Shown here: positions 1-6,206 of the stretch, one piece after another
How the letters are laid out: every line of letters begins with the position of its first letter
How positions within the stretch are numbered: the first letter of the stretch is position 1
IMG/VR virus record: IMGVR_UViG_3300025401_001154
Span: 1 to 24,189 of that record
Length of the DNA stretch: 24,189 nucleotides
Strand: one strand, 5' to 3'
DNA from: a virus
The notes under the pieces: model-generated
The model's database searches: none
Told to the model about the DNA's origin: nothing
What the model saw: only the letters and a program-made list of their open reading frames with translations
Translations under genes and position numbers: made by a program

Positions 1-213
1 TTATGCGTATGTAGTTTTATATACTGTACTTGCAAATTCATGAACAAGTTCATTGAACTCATTATAAATTTTCACCAAATGTCCATAAGTTTTGCTTTTT
101 TCCGTTGCAAAATCATATGCTTCTTTTTCTGATGTAAACGTTAACAGCCCTACGATCAATTCTCCATTTTCCCATCCATGGATACGTACTTTATGTGTAT
201 GCCTATTGTACAT
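1..213 (-). CDS. small hypothetical phage protein, 70 aa
   Basis: Complete frame: ATG at 211-213 and stop TAA at 1-3. GGGAAAATAAC upstream can serve as ribosome binding site and lies inside the end of the upstream glycosyltransferase gene, whose TAA ends one base before this ATG, so the two are probably translationally coupled. The protein is soluble-looking (MYNRHTHKVRIHGWENGELI...), with no membrane segment and no motif I recognise. Its function is unknown. Confidence 0.7.
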   Translation of the reverse strand: MYNRHTHKVRIHGWENGELIVGLLTFTSEKEAYDFATEKSKTYGHLVKIYNEFNELVHEFASTVYKTTYA

Positions 214-214
214 G

Positions 215-1276
215 TTATTTTCCCAACTTTTTAAATACTGATTTCCAAACTTTAGCAGTTTTACATGTGTATTTATTCAAAGACCACTGATTAAATTTAA
301 CATTCAACCATGGGTGACGGTAAACATGAGTTAGAGCATGGGCAATATCTTTACTACTATTCGGGTCTGCTTTTCCTGTCCTCAACCAAGGAATTTCACT
401 CGTCCCAATTATTGGGACTCCCTGACTGATCAGATCAGCACCTACAATATTAAAAGTTTCTGAAAAATTGCACTGCATACCAATATCCATGGATGCACAA
501 ACTTTCAGAAATTCTTCTCTTGGTGTCCATACGTGGTTAACCAGTCTATGACCACGCTCATATAAATGCGCAAACAGATGTTCTATATTACTTGCCACTG
601 GCTGACCTTGCATTTCTACGCGACCCGCATTGACATGAAAGCGTACTCTCTTACCGAGGCTTTCCGCAAAGTCTACGGCAGCAATTGCTTGCACCAGATG
701 ATTCTTGAGCGGGCGAATTGCACCAAAACAGCCTACATTAATATAATGACTTGATTGATCAATTTTCTTTGGACTTGCGTAATTTTGTGGGTAGAAATTT
801 GGAAGGTAGAGAACTTTCTCATTTACTTCTCTATCTGTCCAATGATGCATTGTTTTTAAGAAAATTTTAACTTCTCTGAACATTCTTGGTGCATTTACTG
901 AAATCAACATATTTCTGATTTTTGAGTATTCACCGATCCAGTTCATCGCAATGCCTTCACCAGCCATAAATGGCATTTCACTATGTAGACGAAGAATCCA
1001 AGTTACATCTGGATGTAGCTTTTGCAGGATTTCAAACTTACTTGGAACAACCCAGAGAGCCTCAATAATTACGTGAGTAGGTTTATGTCTGTTTACGAGA
1101 CTATCAATACAGTTATTGTCAATCGCAACTTCCATTGCAGATTCAATGCCAATATCATTAAGCATATCGCTTACAAAAGAGGCGGAGTTATATAACCCGG
1201 TGCTTAATCCAACGTGCTTACCATCGCGATCTTCATTGTAATTATCCTTACGTTTCAGGACAAATAAAACTTTCAT
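215..1276 (-). CDS. GT-B fold glycosyltransferase, family 4-like
   Basis: A 353-aa protein beginning MKVLFVLKRKDNY, the usual first strand of a GT-B glycosyltransferase. The C-terminal half has the donor-binding signature: GAIRPLKNH (about residues 185-193) followed by SETFNIVGADLISQGVPIIG (about 271-290), matching the E-x7-E region of GT1/GT4 enzymes. It probably transfers a sugar from an activated donor to phage DNA, a virion protein or a host surface glycan; the sequence does not say which. It is the first protein gene 5' of the 70-aa gene and lies directly downstream of tRNA-Ser(TGA). The start at 1276 follows GGAAACGACTGCA, giving a weak Shine-Dalgarno at normal spacing. Fold assignment is confident, substrate unknown. 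Confidence 0.75.
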   Translation of the reverse strand: MKVLFVLKRKDNYNEDRDGKHVGLSTGLYNSASFVSDMLNDIGIESAMEVAIDNNCIDSLVNRHKPTHVIIEALWVVPSKFEILQKLHPDVTWILRLHSEMPFMAGEGIAMNWIGEYSKIRNMLISVNAPRMFREVKIFLKTMHHWTDREVNEKVLYLPNFYPQNYASPKKIDQSSHYINVGCFGAIRPLKNHLVQAIAAVDFAESLGKRVRFHVNAGRVEMQGQPVASNIEHLFAHLYERGHRLVNHVWTPREEFLKVCASMDIGMQCNFSETFNIVGADLISQGVPIIGTSEIPWLRTGKADPNSSKDIAHALTHVYRHPWLNVKFNQWSLNKYTCKTAKVWKSVFKKLGK

Positions 1277-1295
1277 TGCAGTCGTTTCCTATTGA

Positions 1296-1385
<90 letters not shown>

Positions 1386-1448
1386 GTATACGTATTTAAC
1401 TGCAATAGCTGTTATCAAAATATTTTGTCTCTGAGACTCCCACCCAGA

Positions 1449-1543
1449 TTAGGGTTCAATCACCACCCCTAGTCCCCCGCAGTTGATGCACTATCACCAT
1501 GTCATTACCTACCCTCGCGACTGGGTTCATGGGTATAGGGGGC
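1449..1543. ncRNA. possible structured element in spacer
   Basis: The spacer between tRNA-Ser and the next gene contains nested inverted repeats. AGTCCCC (1471-1477) pairs with GGGGGCT (1537-1543) with one G-U, TACCC with GGGTA inside it, and TAGGG/CCCTA at 1449-1471. The 73-nt span of the outer helix is tRNA-sized, but no T-loop or anticodon arm fits on either strand. It could be a decayed tRNA or a small RNA; weak call. Confidence 0.25.
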
Positions 1544-1554
1544 TTTCGCATTCT

Positions 1555-1929
1555 TTAAACTTGTCCGAACTTTGCCTTCAGTTTTTCATATTCCTTGCGA
1601 TCATGCTCTTCTTGTTGCATCTTTTTCTCATTTTCTTGTTTAAGGCGATGATCGTATTCCAAATCAGTTTCAAGCCGATCACCGTAAACCTGATACGAGG
1701 GAGGGCAAGAACAATCATGGTAACAACCACAATCGTTAACTGCATTCAGACGAAGATCAGTAAACTCGGGATAATCTTTCTTGATTCGTTTAAGAGTATC
1801 AATCAGACTATCAATATGAGTTTCAACGTAAACTGTACGAGTTCTTGTATATGAAATAATTGACGATCCCCAGTTTGTTTCCCGAATAACAGGCTCACCA
1901 ACGGGGCAAGTAATAATTTTCTTAGTCAT
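1555..1929 (-). CDS. hypothetical phage protein with CxCxxxCxC cluster, 124 aa
   Basis: Starts ATG at 1929 with AAGGATGT as Shine-Dalgarno, only 16 nt downstream of the CCA end of the tRNA-like gene at 1946-2053, so it is probably read from the same transcript. The middle holds a Cys/His-rich patch NDCGCYHDCSCPPSY (about residues 65-79) that could bind a metal. The C-terminal third is highly charged (QENEKKMQQEEHDRKEYEK) and should form a helix or coiled coil. I do not recognise the family. Confidence 0.65.
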   Translation of the reverse strand: MTKKIITCPVGEPVIRETNWGSSIISYTRTRTVYVETHIDSLIDTLKRIKKDYPEFTDLRLNAVNDCGCYHDCSCPPSYQVYGDRLETDLEYDHRLKQENEKKMQQEEHDRKEYEKLKAKFGQV

Positions 1930-1945
1930 GATACATCCTTAAATA

Positions 1946-2053
1946 TGGTGGACGCAACTGGGTTCGAACCAGTAAGGCTTGCGCAGGACCGTCCCTATTA
2001 CATCTCGACACCCATTCGATACGTTGGCTACGACCCAACCCAATGCTACGCCC
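1946..2053 (-). tRNA. tRNA-like gene with oversized variable region; anticodon perhaps GGG (Pro)
   Basis: Encoded CCA, acceptor GGGCGTA/TGCGTCC (7 bp with two G-U), and a perfect T-arm ACTGG-TTCGAAC-CCAGT. At 105 nt plus CCA it is longer than a normal type II tRNA. TTGG/CCAA can form the D-arm, and ATCGA-ATGGGTG-TCGAG an anticodon arm with GGG, though its outermost pair is A-G. About 30 nt remain before the T-arm, including a small GGAC/GTCC hairpin. It may be an expanded variable arm or a decaying gene. Amino-acid identity is tentative. Confidence 0.5.
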
Positions 2054-2100
2054 ATTAAATTTGAAAATAATATTTTTAATTTCATTTATTATCACAAAAT

Positions 2101-2108
2101 AATAAATA
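2101..2108 (+). promoter_or_regulatory. late-type promoter AATAAATA for the plus-strand endonuclease
   Basis: TAATAAATACAAG resembles the T4 late consensus TATAAATA and points at the gene starting at 2203. ATAAATAC here can pair (one bulge) with GTTATTTAT at 2180-2188 just before the Shine-Dalgarno AGAGGAAC, so longer transcripts could mask it. Confidence 0.45.
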
Positions 2109-2181
2109 CAAGTGGTAATCAAAGAATTCCCGCTCTTTGAAACCCAGTCTATAGAGGAAAACTTAGGCTGTCCCACAAAGT

Positions 2182-2189
2182 TATTTATA
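2182..2189 (-). promoter_or_regulatory. late-type promoter TATAAATA, minus strand
   Basis: An exact T4-type late promoter octamer on the minus strand (CTATAAATAACTTTG) pointing to the tRNA-like gene at 1946-2053 and the gene at 1555-1929. No SD follows closely, so it would make a transcript that starts with the tRNA. Confidence 0.5.
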
Positions 2190-2202
2190 GAGGAACAAGC
2201 CA

Positions 2203-3021
2203 ATGGCAACAAAAAATAAAGTATGTTGTGTATTATGTAGAAAAGAAATCACAGCAAATAATATAAAAAATCACCACAACTCTAAAGTGTGTATCGCTCC
2301 CAAAATTCAGTCTGAATTTAACAAAGATAATAGTTGCATGTTCTGTGGTAAAATTTACAAAAATAAACTTGCAATCAGTAAACATCAACCATACTGTGTG
2401 CGTAACCCAAATCGCAGTGATAAACCGTTCAGAACAGCATCACCAATACATCGCACGGAAGAATATCGGGAATCACAACGCCAAATAAGACTCAAAAATA
2501 GTTACATATACGAAGATTCTGCATTTATAGAAAAACAAAGACAAAATTCATTGGCGTACTACACTGATCCGCTCGCACGAGAAAAAACTGCAAATGCCAT
2601 GCGATTAGCAGTGCTTAATAATCCAGAATCATATTCATCAAAAAATATAGGTGGCAGAGTAAAAAGTTATGTGTTTAATGGGATGACCTTCAAAGGAACA
2701 TGGGAACTCGCGTTCGCCAAATATCTGGTATCTAATAATATACCATTTATACAACCTTTATCCATACCATACATTGATGCTAATGGAAAAACTCGTCAAT
2801 ATTTCCCAGATTTTTTATTAACAGAAACAAACGAATATGTTGAAGTAAAAGGATTCATCAGAGACAAAGATTATTTCAAATGGAACGCAAGCGATAAACC
2901 ATTATTCCTTCTAATGAAAAGTGAGATAACTCAAATAAATAATGGTGATTTCAATTTAAACAATTTGTTACTGTGGAAAGATAAATTGAATTGTTTATGT
3001 GGTGGGCGAGGAGGGATTTGA
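2203..3021 (+). CDS. putative homing endonuclease: zinc fingers plus PD-(D/E)XK-like nuclease domain
   Basis: A 272-aa plus-strand gene in a minus-strand array. The first 70 residues hold two Cys/His fingers (CCVLCRKEI...HH, CMFCGKIYKNKL...HQPYC). A helical middle has the basic, Arg-rich look of mobile-intron DNA-binding linkers. Residues about 165-235 contain FKGTWELAFAKYL, then YFPDFLLTETNEYVEVKG, which fits the D...ExK core of a PD-(D/E)XK nuclease. The start is supported by AGAGGAACAAGCC-ATG. Its last 22 bases overlap the 3' end of tRNA-Met(CAT) on the other strand. It is probably a free-standing mobile endonuclease cutting in or near the tRNA array; the cleavage site is unknown. Confidence 0.7.
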   Translation: MATKNKVCCVLCRKEITANNIKNHHNSKVCIAPKIQSEFNKDNSCMFCGKIYKNKLAISKHQPYCVRNPNRSDKPFRTASPIHRTEEYRESQRQIRLKNSYIYEDSAFIEKQRQNSLAYYTDPLAREKTANAMRLAVLNNPESYSSKNIGGRVKSYVFNGMTFKGTWELAFAKYLVSNNIPFIQPLSIPYIDANGKTRQYFPDFLLTETNEYVEVKGFIRDKDYFKWNASDKPLFLLMKSEITQINNGDFNLNNLLLWKDKLNCLCGGRGGI

Positions 3022-3078
3022 ACCCCCGACCTGTCTCTTATGAGGAGATAGCTACTAACCAGACTGAGCTACTCGCCC
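3000..3078 (-). tRNA. tRNA-Met(CAT) (elongator, or Ile2 if lysidine-modified)
   Basis: CCA encoded, acceptor GGGCGAG/CTCGCCC, T-arm CGGGG-TTCAAAT-CCCTC, D-arm with GGTTAG, anticodon loop CTCATAA. A G1-C72 pair rules out the bacterial initiator type. CAU could be elongator Met or the Ile2 tRNA whose C34 becomes lysidine; the sequence alone does not settle it. Confidence 0.9.
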
Positions 3079-3088
3079 GCACTATTAT

Positions 3089-3117
3089 ACAATCTAACCA
3101 ATTGATCTACAGGAGCA
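3089..3117 (-). pseudogene. 5'-half tRNA remnant (acceptor strand and D-arm only)
   Basis: On the minus strand TGCTCCTGTAGATCAATTGG then TTAGATTG reads like the first 28 nt of a tRNA: an acceptor 5' strand, U8, and a D-arm with the GG pair. There is no anticodon arm, T-arm or CCA before tRNA-Met begins. Probably a truncated duplicate. Confidence 0.5.
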
Positions 3118-3124
3118 TTATTTT

Positions 3125-3163
3125 AAAAAGATTATGGTCTCAGAACTACCAAGACCATAATCT
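3125..3163 (-). terminator. Rho-independent terminator after the 68-aa gene
   Basis: A perfect 12-bp helix AGATTATGGTCT/AGACCATAATCT with an 11-nt loop, followed on the minus strand by TTTTTAAAATAA. It sits 14 nt beyond the stop of the gene at 3177-3383 and ahead of the tRNA remnant. Confidence 0.75.
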
Positions 3164-3176
3164 CATCAGGATTTTG

Positions 3177-3383
3177 TTATTCGCTTACCAGTTCGCGGCG
3201 AGCCTTCGTGTTATACGGAGTGAACTCGTACTTGTTCAGAATACGATTGGTATAGACCGGGACGACATTGCCATCCTTCATCTTCATGTACGTGAAGAGA
3301 CCAGCCTTGCGAACCACTTCGCCAACGAAGGGACGACCACGACCAGCAGTGCGCTTGAAAGTATACATTTCACCGATATCCAT
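3177..3383 (-). CDS. small hypothetical phage protein, 68 aa
   Basis: ATG at 3383 with TGGAGATTTACA as ribosome binding site. It forms a one-gene unit: a sigma-70 promoter at 3434-3462 upstream and a terminator at 3125-3163 downstream. The protein is basic and beta-rich (MDIGEMYTFKRTAGRGRPFVGEVVRKAG...), resembling small nucleic-acid-binding SH3-like barrels, but I cannot name a family. Confidence 0.7.
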   Translation of the reverse strand: MDIGEMYTFKRTAGRGRPFVGEVVRKAGLFTYMKMKDGNVVPVYTNRILNKYEFTPYNTKARRELVSE

Positions 3384-3433
3384 TGTAAATCTCCATTTGT
3401 TTAGCGAAGCGACATTGCCTTGCTGATGGACTC

Positions 3434-3462
3434 TTATTAATTCATTGAATGGGTGCTGTCAA
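3434..3462 (-). promoter_or_regulatory. sigma-70-type promoter
   Basis: Minus strand TTGACA (3457-3462), 17-nt spacer, TAATAA (3434-3439). Drives the 68-aa gene; the leader would be about 40 nt. Confidence 0.6.
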
Positions 3463-3504
3463 TAACTTTTTTTCGTTTTTTTCATTTTTTTTCATTTTTT
3501 ATTT

Positions 3505-3597
3505 TGGTGGGTGAGGTAGGATTCGAACCTACAATGTTTACCACACGGGACCCGATTTACAGTCGGGAGCAGAACATACCATATCTGCAACTCACCC
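3505..3597 (-). tRNA. tRNA-Tyr(GTA)
   Basis: CCA encoded, acceptor GGGTGAG/CTCACCC, anticodon arm CCCGA-CTGTAAA-TCGGG, long variable arm as in bacterial Tyr, T-arm GTAGG-TTCGAAT-CCTAC. Its first base follows the stop codon of the HNH gene with no spacer. Confidence 0.95.
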
Positions 3598-4029
3598 TTA
3601 TTTATTTTTACCACAGTAAGTGTCTGTTTGAGAATGACAATTGGGACATAACATGCGAAGATTCTCTAATTTATGATTATGAGAATTTCCATCAATGTGA
3701 TCCAAATGCATAACTAAAGGGTTGCCATTCCATTCTACGATACCGCAGTTTTGGCATTTGTTCTCAAAAATTCTTTCTTTCAGTAATCTTTTTTTTAACT
3801 TAATAGTGGGATATTGAGGATGTTTGTCCTGTAAAATATCATCGAGAATAAATTTACCATTGTTGTTGCCACCGTTTTTAAACGTTAAATTAAGTCTTTG
3901 GGCGCGCCTAAAAATTGTTATAATAGGCACGCCAAATTTAACTGCCAATCTGCCAAGATATGGATCATGATTGTACGCATCAATCAGTTCAGCATCAGTA
4001 AATTTATGTTCATTATGTTTTTGTTTCAT
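3598..4029 (-). CDS. HNH homing endonuclease
   Basis: A 143-aa free-standing endonuclease. An N-terminal helix-turn-helix (about residues 10-45, TDAELIDAYNHDPYLGRLAV) resembles the DNA-reading part of phage HNH enzymes. The HNH core with structural Cys residues is CQNCG...LVMHLDHIDGNSHNHKLENL then LCPNCHSQTD, giving the two CxxC zinc knuckles and the catalytic His in HLDH. The ATG at 4029 has AAGGAG at 8-nt spacing. The gene ends exactly at the 5' base of tRNA-Tyr. It is closely similar in layout to the HNH gene at 5027-5539. Expression is probably late only (see 4029-4056). Confidence 0.9.
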   Translation of the reverse strand: MKQKHNEHKFTDAELIDAYNHDPYLGRLAVKFGVPIITIFRRAQRLNLTFKNGGNNNGKFILDDILQDKHPQYPTIKLKKRLLKERIFENKCQNCGIVEWNGNPLVMHLDHIDGNSHNHKLENLRMLCPNCHSQTDTYCGKNK

Positions 4030-4056
4030 ATAAAAACTCCTTCAAAGTTATTTATA
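4029..4056 (-). promoter_or_regulatory. late promoter inside an SD-masking hairpin
   Basis: The minus strand carries TATAAATA (4049-4056). TATAAA-U-AACT pairs with AGTTTTTATA (10 bp, one bulged U), placing AAGGAG in the loop and the pairing arm against the ATG. Transcripts from upstream would hide the start; transcripts starting at the late promoter lack the 5' arm. Confidence 0.55.
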
Positions 4057-4167
4057 CAAAACGGTTTTCAAAACCAACAATTAACACACGTGGAGGAAGT
4101 TGAAACTCTGGATACATGATTCGCGGTCCACATATTTACAAACTATCGGCTTTACCTTCCCATTAAC

Positions 4168-4398
4168 TCACAGAAACTGCTTTAGCCATCCATCAGCAAA
4201 CTTTTGAACCTCTGGATCAGCATTTAAATAAAGTTTCATATCATTGATTGCATCAAGCGTATCCAAGATGTCGTCTTCATCAATCCCTGATTCCCGTAGA
4301 CCGTTTAGATAAGTAGTCAGTCCATCTCCTATAGATGGATTTACCTGTTGTTCTTTCACGTTCCTCTTACTAAAGTCTACAGTAATAACATTATTCAT
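4168..4398 (-). CDS. small conserved-looking phage protein, 76 aa
   Basis: ATG at 4398 with AAGGAAAAAAT upstream. The protein is acidic and helical (GIDEDDILDTLDAINDMKLY, then a C-terminal WLKQFL). There is no membrane segment or catalytic motif. About 140 nt separate its stop from the HNH gene downstream. Function unknown. Confidence 0.65.
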   Translation of the reverse strand: MNNVITVDFSKRNVKEQQVNPSIGDGLTTYLNGLRESGIDEDDILDTLDAINDMKLYLNADPEVQKFADGWLKQFL

Positions 4399-4423
4399 AT
4401 TTTTTCCTTGAATTATTATAAAA

Positions 4424-4498
4424 TGGATGCCCCTTAAGGAATCGAACCTTAATTGACGGAATCAGAATCCGCTCTCTTACCGATTAGAGGAAAGGGCA
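4424..4498 (-). tRNA. tRNA-Gln(CTG)
   Basis: CCA encoded, acceptor TGCCCTT/AGGGGCA (one G-U), anticodon arm GCGGA-TTCTGAT-TCCGT giving CUG, T-arm TAAGG-TTCGATT-CCTTA. It is a close relative of tRNA-Gln(TTG) at 17534-17607, so the two are paralogues. Confidence 0.92.
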
Positions 4499-4507
4499 AT
4501 GAATAAA

Positions 4508-4585
4508 TGGTGAAGCATGTCGGACTCGAACCGACTTTATTCCTGACTGAAAATCAGGTGACCCAACCCGTTAGCCGTATGCTCC
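4508..4585 (-). tRNA. tRNA-Glu(TTC), copy 1
   Basis: CCA encoded, acceptor GGAGCAT/ATGCTTC, anticodon arm CCTGA-TTTTCAG-TCAGG, T-arm GTCGG-TTCGAGT-CCGAC. A second Glu(TTC) gene with the same D-arm region lies at 12424-12501. Confidence 0.92.
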
Positions 4586-4601
4586 ATTATACTATCAATA
4601 T

Positions 4602-4667
4602 CCAATACACAGAAGGGTTCCGGTTTATCAGTCCGGTGGATTTTGGCCGTTCATTTCCATGTATTGA
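4602..4667 (-). ncRNA. structured spacer element, CAATACA/TGTATTG helix
   Basis: CAATACA (4603-4609) pairs with TGTATTG (4660-4666), and inside lies CCGG-N9-CCGG (4620-4636). No tRNA arms recognisable. It is the first of three structured elements in a row between tRNA-Glu and tRNA-Leu. Confidence 0.35.
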
Positions 4668-4680
4668 ATTTATTAAACCT

Positions 4681-4831
4681 GTTACGCTATTACTGCAACG
4701 TAGAGTTTGGATTTGAACCAAAACCTCCGCCCTATCTTCCCCCGAAAAGGTTATTGTCGGGCAGCGCACTACCGGATTATACTACATCTACTTTCAACGC
4801 TTGCAATCGTAGGTCGCAGTAATAGCATAAC
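4681..4831 (-). ncRNA. tRNA-like RNA enclosed in a 16-bp helix
   Basis: GTTACGCTATTACTGC (4681-4696) pairs with GCAGTAATAGCATAAC (4816-4831), 16 bp in RNA with one G-U. Inside, on the minus strand, is a tRNA-like core: short acceptor GTAGA/TCTAC, D-arm GTATAATCCGGTAGTGC, T-arm TTTGG-TTCAAAT-CCAAA. The anticodon-arm position holds CTGCC/GGCGG closing a 28-nt loop. No CCA follows the core. It looks like a recruited or decaying tRNA rather than a working one. Confidence 0.5.
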
Positions 4832-4837
4832 AAGTCT

Positions 4838-4947
4838 AAACTGATTAGAAGAAAGCTGTCCGGAATCGAACCGGCTTTCGTGCTATACCACATATCCACC
4901 ACGGACCTAGTAGCTACTATAGGTTACAGCATTCATCTAATCAGTTT
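4838..4947 (-). ncRNA. structured RNA, UUCUUC-helix family member 1, with tRNA-like core
   Basis: Closing helix: AAACTGATTAGA (4838-4849) with TCTAATCAGTTT (4936-4947), one mismatch, then GAA/TTC. The core has a T-arm GCCGG-TTCGATT-CCGGA, a 5-bp acceptor GCTGT/ACAGC, a CCTA/TAGG D-like arm and small GTG/CAC and TCC/GGA stems, but no CCA and no normal anticodon loop. Same closing-helix motif as the elements at 6924, 11987 and 12597. Confidence 0.55.
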
Positions 4948-5095
4948 GGTGCGGATGGCGGGACTCGAACCCGCACGGTCAAAAGACCACAAGATTTTAA
5001 TAGGCGAGGATTCCGGATTCGCACCGTCAGTCTTCCTGTTCTACGTTTTCACGCTTTCCTCGGTCTCGGGCGTCTACCAATTCCGCCACATCCGC
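4947..5095 (-). tRNA. tRNA-Leu(TAA) with a 62-nt insertion in the anticodon loop
   Basis: CCA encoded; acceptor GCGGATG/CATCCGC; D-arm identical to tRNA-Leu(TAG) at 11673; T-arm GCGGG-TTCGAGT-CCCGC; variable arm GGTC-TTTT-GACC. Stem CGAGA (5064-5068) pairs with TCTTG (4990-4994), but the loop is 69 nt. Removing 5001-5062 leaves CGAGA-CTTAAAA-TCTTG, a regular Leu UAA arm with U33 and A37. The insertion is closed by CGAGGA/TCCTCG and holds three hairpins. It is far shorter than a group I intron. The 5' half of the gene is also read as the C-terminus of the HNH frame. Confidence 0.7.
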
Positions 5096-5539
5096 ATTAA
5101 TTTTGGTATTCTTTCCACGATACGTGTCAGTTTTAGCATGACAGTTCGGGCATAACATTTTTAAGTTTTCCAACCTATGATCATGTGGGATTCCATTAAC
5201 GTGATCAACTTCTAATGGTATAGGATCACCTAGCCACTCAGTAAGTCCACAAGATTCACAACGATGTTCTTTAACGTGTTCTAGTAGGAGACGCTTTCTC
5301 AGCTTATTACTCTGATATTGGGGATGGTTTCCTTCCAATATTTCCACCAAAGGAATAGCTGGGTTCTTTTTTGTAGTTCCCTTCCCAGCTTGGTTTGGAT
5401 TGAATACTCCCAATCTTTTGGCATGTATCCTAAATGTACCATATTGCATTCCAAGTGAGGCGGCGGCTTTAGTAACCGAAGATGCAGTAGTCGCCGCCTC
5501 AATGATTTCTTCATCAGTTCTTTTTATTCGTGCACCCAT
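5027..5539 (-). CDS. HNH homing endonuclease reading into tRNA-Leu
   Basis: A 170-aa relative of the enzyme at 3598-4029. N-terminal helix-turn-helix (TDEEIIEAATTASSVTKAAA), then CESCG...PLEVDHVNGIPHDHRLENL and LCPNCHAKTD, with both zinc knuckles and the HNH His present. Start ATG 5539 has TTTGGAG at 8 nt. The sister protein stops after GKNK; here the frame continues from GKNTKIN through the 5' half of tRNA-Leu (ADVAELVDAR) and stops inside the tRNA insertion. The last 25 or so residues are therefore translated tRNA sequence. Either the stop was lost on insertion or the overlap is tolerated. Confidence 0.85.
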   Translation of the reverse strand: MGARIKRTDEEIIEAATTASSVTKAAASLGMQYGTFRIHAKRLGVFNPNQAGKGTTKKNPAIPLVEILEGNHPQYQSNKLRKRLLLEHVKEHRCESCGLTEWLGDPIPLEVDHVNGIPHDHRLENLKMLCPNCHAKTDTYRGKNTKINADVAELVDARDRGKRENVEQED

Positions 5540-5590
5540 TACATAGACTCCAAAGATTGTTTATCTCTCGTGTCTATTTATCTGTAATAC
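5537..5590 (-). promoter_or_regulatory. late promoter with pairing 5' arm before HNH gene
   Basis: GATAAATA (minus, 5575-5582). ATAGAC just after it can pair with GTCTAT beside the SD TTTGGAG, and ATTACA with TGTAAT, so read-through RNA would mask the start. Confidence 0.45.
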
Positions 5591-5607
5591 ACAAATACTA
5601 TTATTTT

Positions 5608-5683
5608 CCAACAATGTCAAAGAACTAGAAAGCGTTTCCACTCTCTGTCTTACCGTTATATGACATTGTTGGGGTATTGTCAA
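5608..5683 (-). promoter_or_regulatory. sigma-70 promoter within a 12-bp inverted repeat
   Basis: TTGACA (5678-5683), 17 nt, TATAAC (5655-5660) on the minus strand. CCAACAATGTCA (5608-5619) is an exact inverted copy of 5661-5672, which forms most of the spacer. A similar arrangement occurs at 12820-12897, sharing ATACCCCAA in the spacer and CTTTGACATTGTTG downstream. Confidence 0.6.
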
Positions 5684-5701
5684 GAAGTTTTTCAAACAAT
5701 T

Positions 5702-5775
5702 TGGCACGTTCTGTAGGAGTCGAACCCACGCTTGCTGGGTTGGAGCCAGCCGTGCTGCCGTAACACTTAGAACGC
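5702..5775 (-). tRNA. tRNA-Trp(CCA), copy 1
   Basis: CCA encoded, acceptor GCGTTCT/AGAACGT, anticodon arm GCTGG-CTCCAAC-CCAGC, T-arm GTGGG-TTCGACT-CCTAC, discriminator G73. A second Trp(CCA) gene is at 15779. Confidence 0.93.
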
Positions 5776-5786
5776 ATGGTATTTAA

Positions 5787-6179
5787 TCAAAAAGTGACAA
5801 CACCGGAATCAATCACAGGATGTTCATCATCTGTGCGATCAACCATAGTATAAGTAAATTTATAAGTGCCAAGTTCTTTAAGCATTTCTGCTACCGCGTC
5901 AAGAGAGAAATCTTTGCATGAATACAAATCAAATTTGTAATAAGAAGGCTCACCTGACCAAAAATGAATGGTCGAATGGCTGGTGGTAATTCCTACTATA
6001 CCAGTTACTCCTTCATTTCCTTCATCGTCACACCATACACAAATTGGGTCAATTAATACTTTCATATCAACTGCTTCAACCAAACGGCTGAACCAATCCG
6101 CAAGGAATGTAATATACTCTGCCGCTGGGGCTTCTGCTAGGTATCCTGTAACGAGGATGTGCTTGTTAACTTGTGCCAA
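5787..6179 (-). CDS. S-adenosylmethionine decarboxylase-like protein (SpeD fold)
   Basis: A 130-aa protein, the size of the prokaryotic single-domain SpeD proenzyme. Residues about 66-90 read GITTSHSTIHFWSGEP, then YYKFDLYSCKDFS. These align with the SpeD cleavage-site and active-site region (E-S-H-x-x-I-H-T-W, then D-V-F-T-C-G). The Ser-His of the self-cleavage site and the Cys are kept; the usual Glu before Ser is Thr. If active it would supply decarboxylated AdoMet for polyamine synthesis; phage homologues with altered amino-acid decarboxylase activity are also known. The start is TTG with AAAGG 9 nt upstream; an ATG just upstream is out of frame. A late promoter lies at 6223. Confidence 0.6.
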   Translation of the reverse strand: MAQVNKHILVTGYLAEAPAAEYITFLADWFSRLVEAVDMKVLIDPICVWCDDEGNEGVTGIVGITTSHSTIHFWSGEPSYYKFDLYSCKDFSLDAVAEMLKELGTYKFTYTMVDRTDDEHPVIDSGVVTF

Positions 6180-6206
6180 CTCATAAAACCTTTCTTCTCA
6201 ATTCTA

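Noticed and set aside
1922-2212. 96-codon minus-strand frame
   Set aside because: It runs across the tRNA-like gene at 1946-2053 and has no SD.
4947-5095. Group I intron in tRNA-Leu(UAA), as in cyanobacteria
   Set aside because: The insertion is about 62 nt, far below the size of a group I catalytic core, and lies before U33 rather than after U34.
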